Source: an uncultured Prevotellaceae bacterium
GTDB lineage: Bacteria; Bacteroidota; Bacteroidia; Bacteroidales; Bacteroidaceae
Length of the DNA stretch: 51,070 nt
Direction: 5' to 3'
Assembly: GCA_947166305.1 (NCBI GenBank)
Contig: CAMVDV010000023.1
Coordinates: forward strand, 1-51,070
In this document: in pieces, positions 51,012-51,070 of the stretch
How positions within the stretch are numbered: position 1 is the stretch's first letter
Layout: each line of letters opens with the position of its first letter
The notes under the pieces: model-generated
Seen by the model: the letters and a program-made list of their open reading frames with translations, nothing else
What the model was told of the DNA's origin: nothing
Databases searched by the model: none
Position numbers and translations under genes: made by a program

Positions 51012-51070
51012 GACGCGTTAGTAAACGCCAAACGACGCGTTAGTAAATCGGCATTTACTCGTTAGTAAAT
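51012..51070. repeat. 22-nt register array l at the right edge
   Basis: Units start at 51012, 51034 and 51056 (partial): GACGCGTTAGTAAACGCCAA, GACGCGTTAGTAAATCGGCA and TACTCGTTAGTAAAT. The array is cut by the end of the window. Confidence 0.85.

Overview
The window reads as chromosomal DNA from a Bacteroidota bacterium, most likely a Prevotella-like member of the Bacteroidales. This is inferred from several signs. Promoters match the Bacteroidota form (TTG, 19-21 bp, TAnnTTTG). Two secreted proteins end in tails of the type IX secretion (Por) kind, and one carries BspA-type leucine-rich repeats. Lipoproteins and secreted beta-helix proteins are typical of the group, and non-coding DNA is crowded with short repeats. 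I see no rRNA, tRNA, CRISPR array, prophage or complete insertion sequence. The first 66 and last 59 bases are both repeat arrays, so the contig probably broke at repeats.

Layout. 0.1-4.9 kb: GluQ-RS, a polyprenyl diphosphate synthase and DNA polymerase I. 4.9-9.2 kb: a cation/proton antiporter and quinolinate synthase, then a 430-bp AT-rich gap full of DnaA boxes that is a good candidate for oriC, then a SpoU/TrmH methyltransferase. 9.2-18.8 kb: an envelope and secretion block with two Cthe_2159-type beta-helix proteins, a coiled-coil periplasmic protein, a PBP4-type D,D-carboxypeptidase and a secreted TIM-barrel hydrolase-like protein. 18.9-20.9 kb: a type II restriction-modification pair whose nuclease gene carries an early amber codon. 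21.2-23.4 kb: an overlapping three-gene unit with an ECF sigma factor. 23.5-28.5 kb: metF and a heavily decorated metH. 29.4-31.1 kb: a CbbX/SpoVK-type AAA+ ATPase with a long leader. 31.3-34.4 kb: nadB and trkH. 34.9-40.4 kb: a YbhN-like membrane protein, rsmA, class III fbp, and the phosphatidylethanolamine pair psd and pssA. 40.6-46.8 kb: dnaE, trxA, a small acidic protein and cysS. 47.2-50.6 kb: two secreted proteins that share an almost identical C-terminal module.

How the genes fit together. metH and metF supply the methyl branch of methionine synthesis. nadA and nadB are the two steps from aspartate to quinolinate but lie 23 kb apart. psd and pssA make phosphatidylethanolamine. polA and dnaE both carry beta-clamp-type peptides.

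The main novelty is in the repeats. About fourteen gaps, plus the polA linker, hold tandem arrays whose unit length is exactly 22 nt. The sequence word differs between loci and sometimes changes in the middle of an array while the 22-nt register is kept. A second class of 7-8-nt arrays and a third class of short palindromes (TCCCCTTAAAGGGGA type, GGGACGCGCC type, GGATTnnnAATCC type) share the same gaps. All three classes have also entered reading frames in frame: polA, metH, gluQ, nadB, psd and the two secreted proteins.
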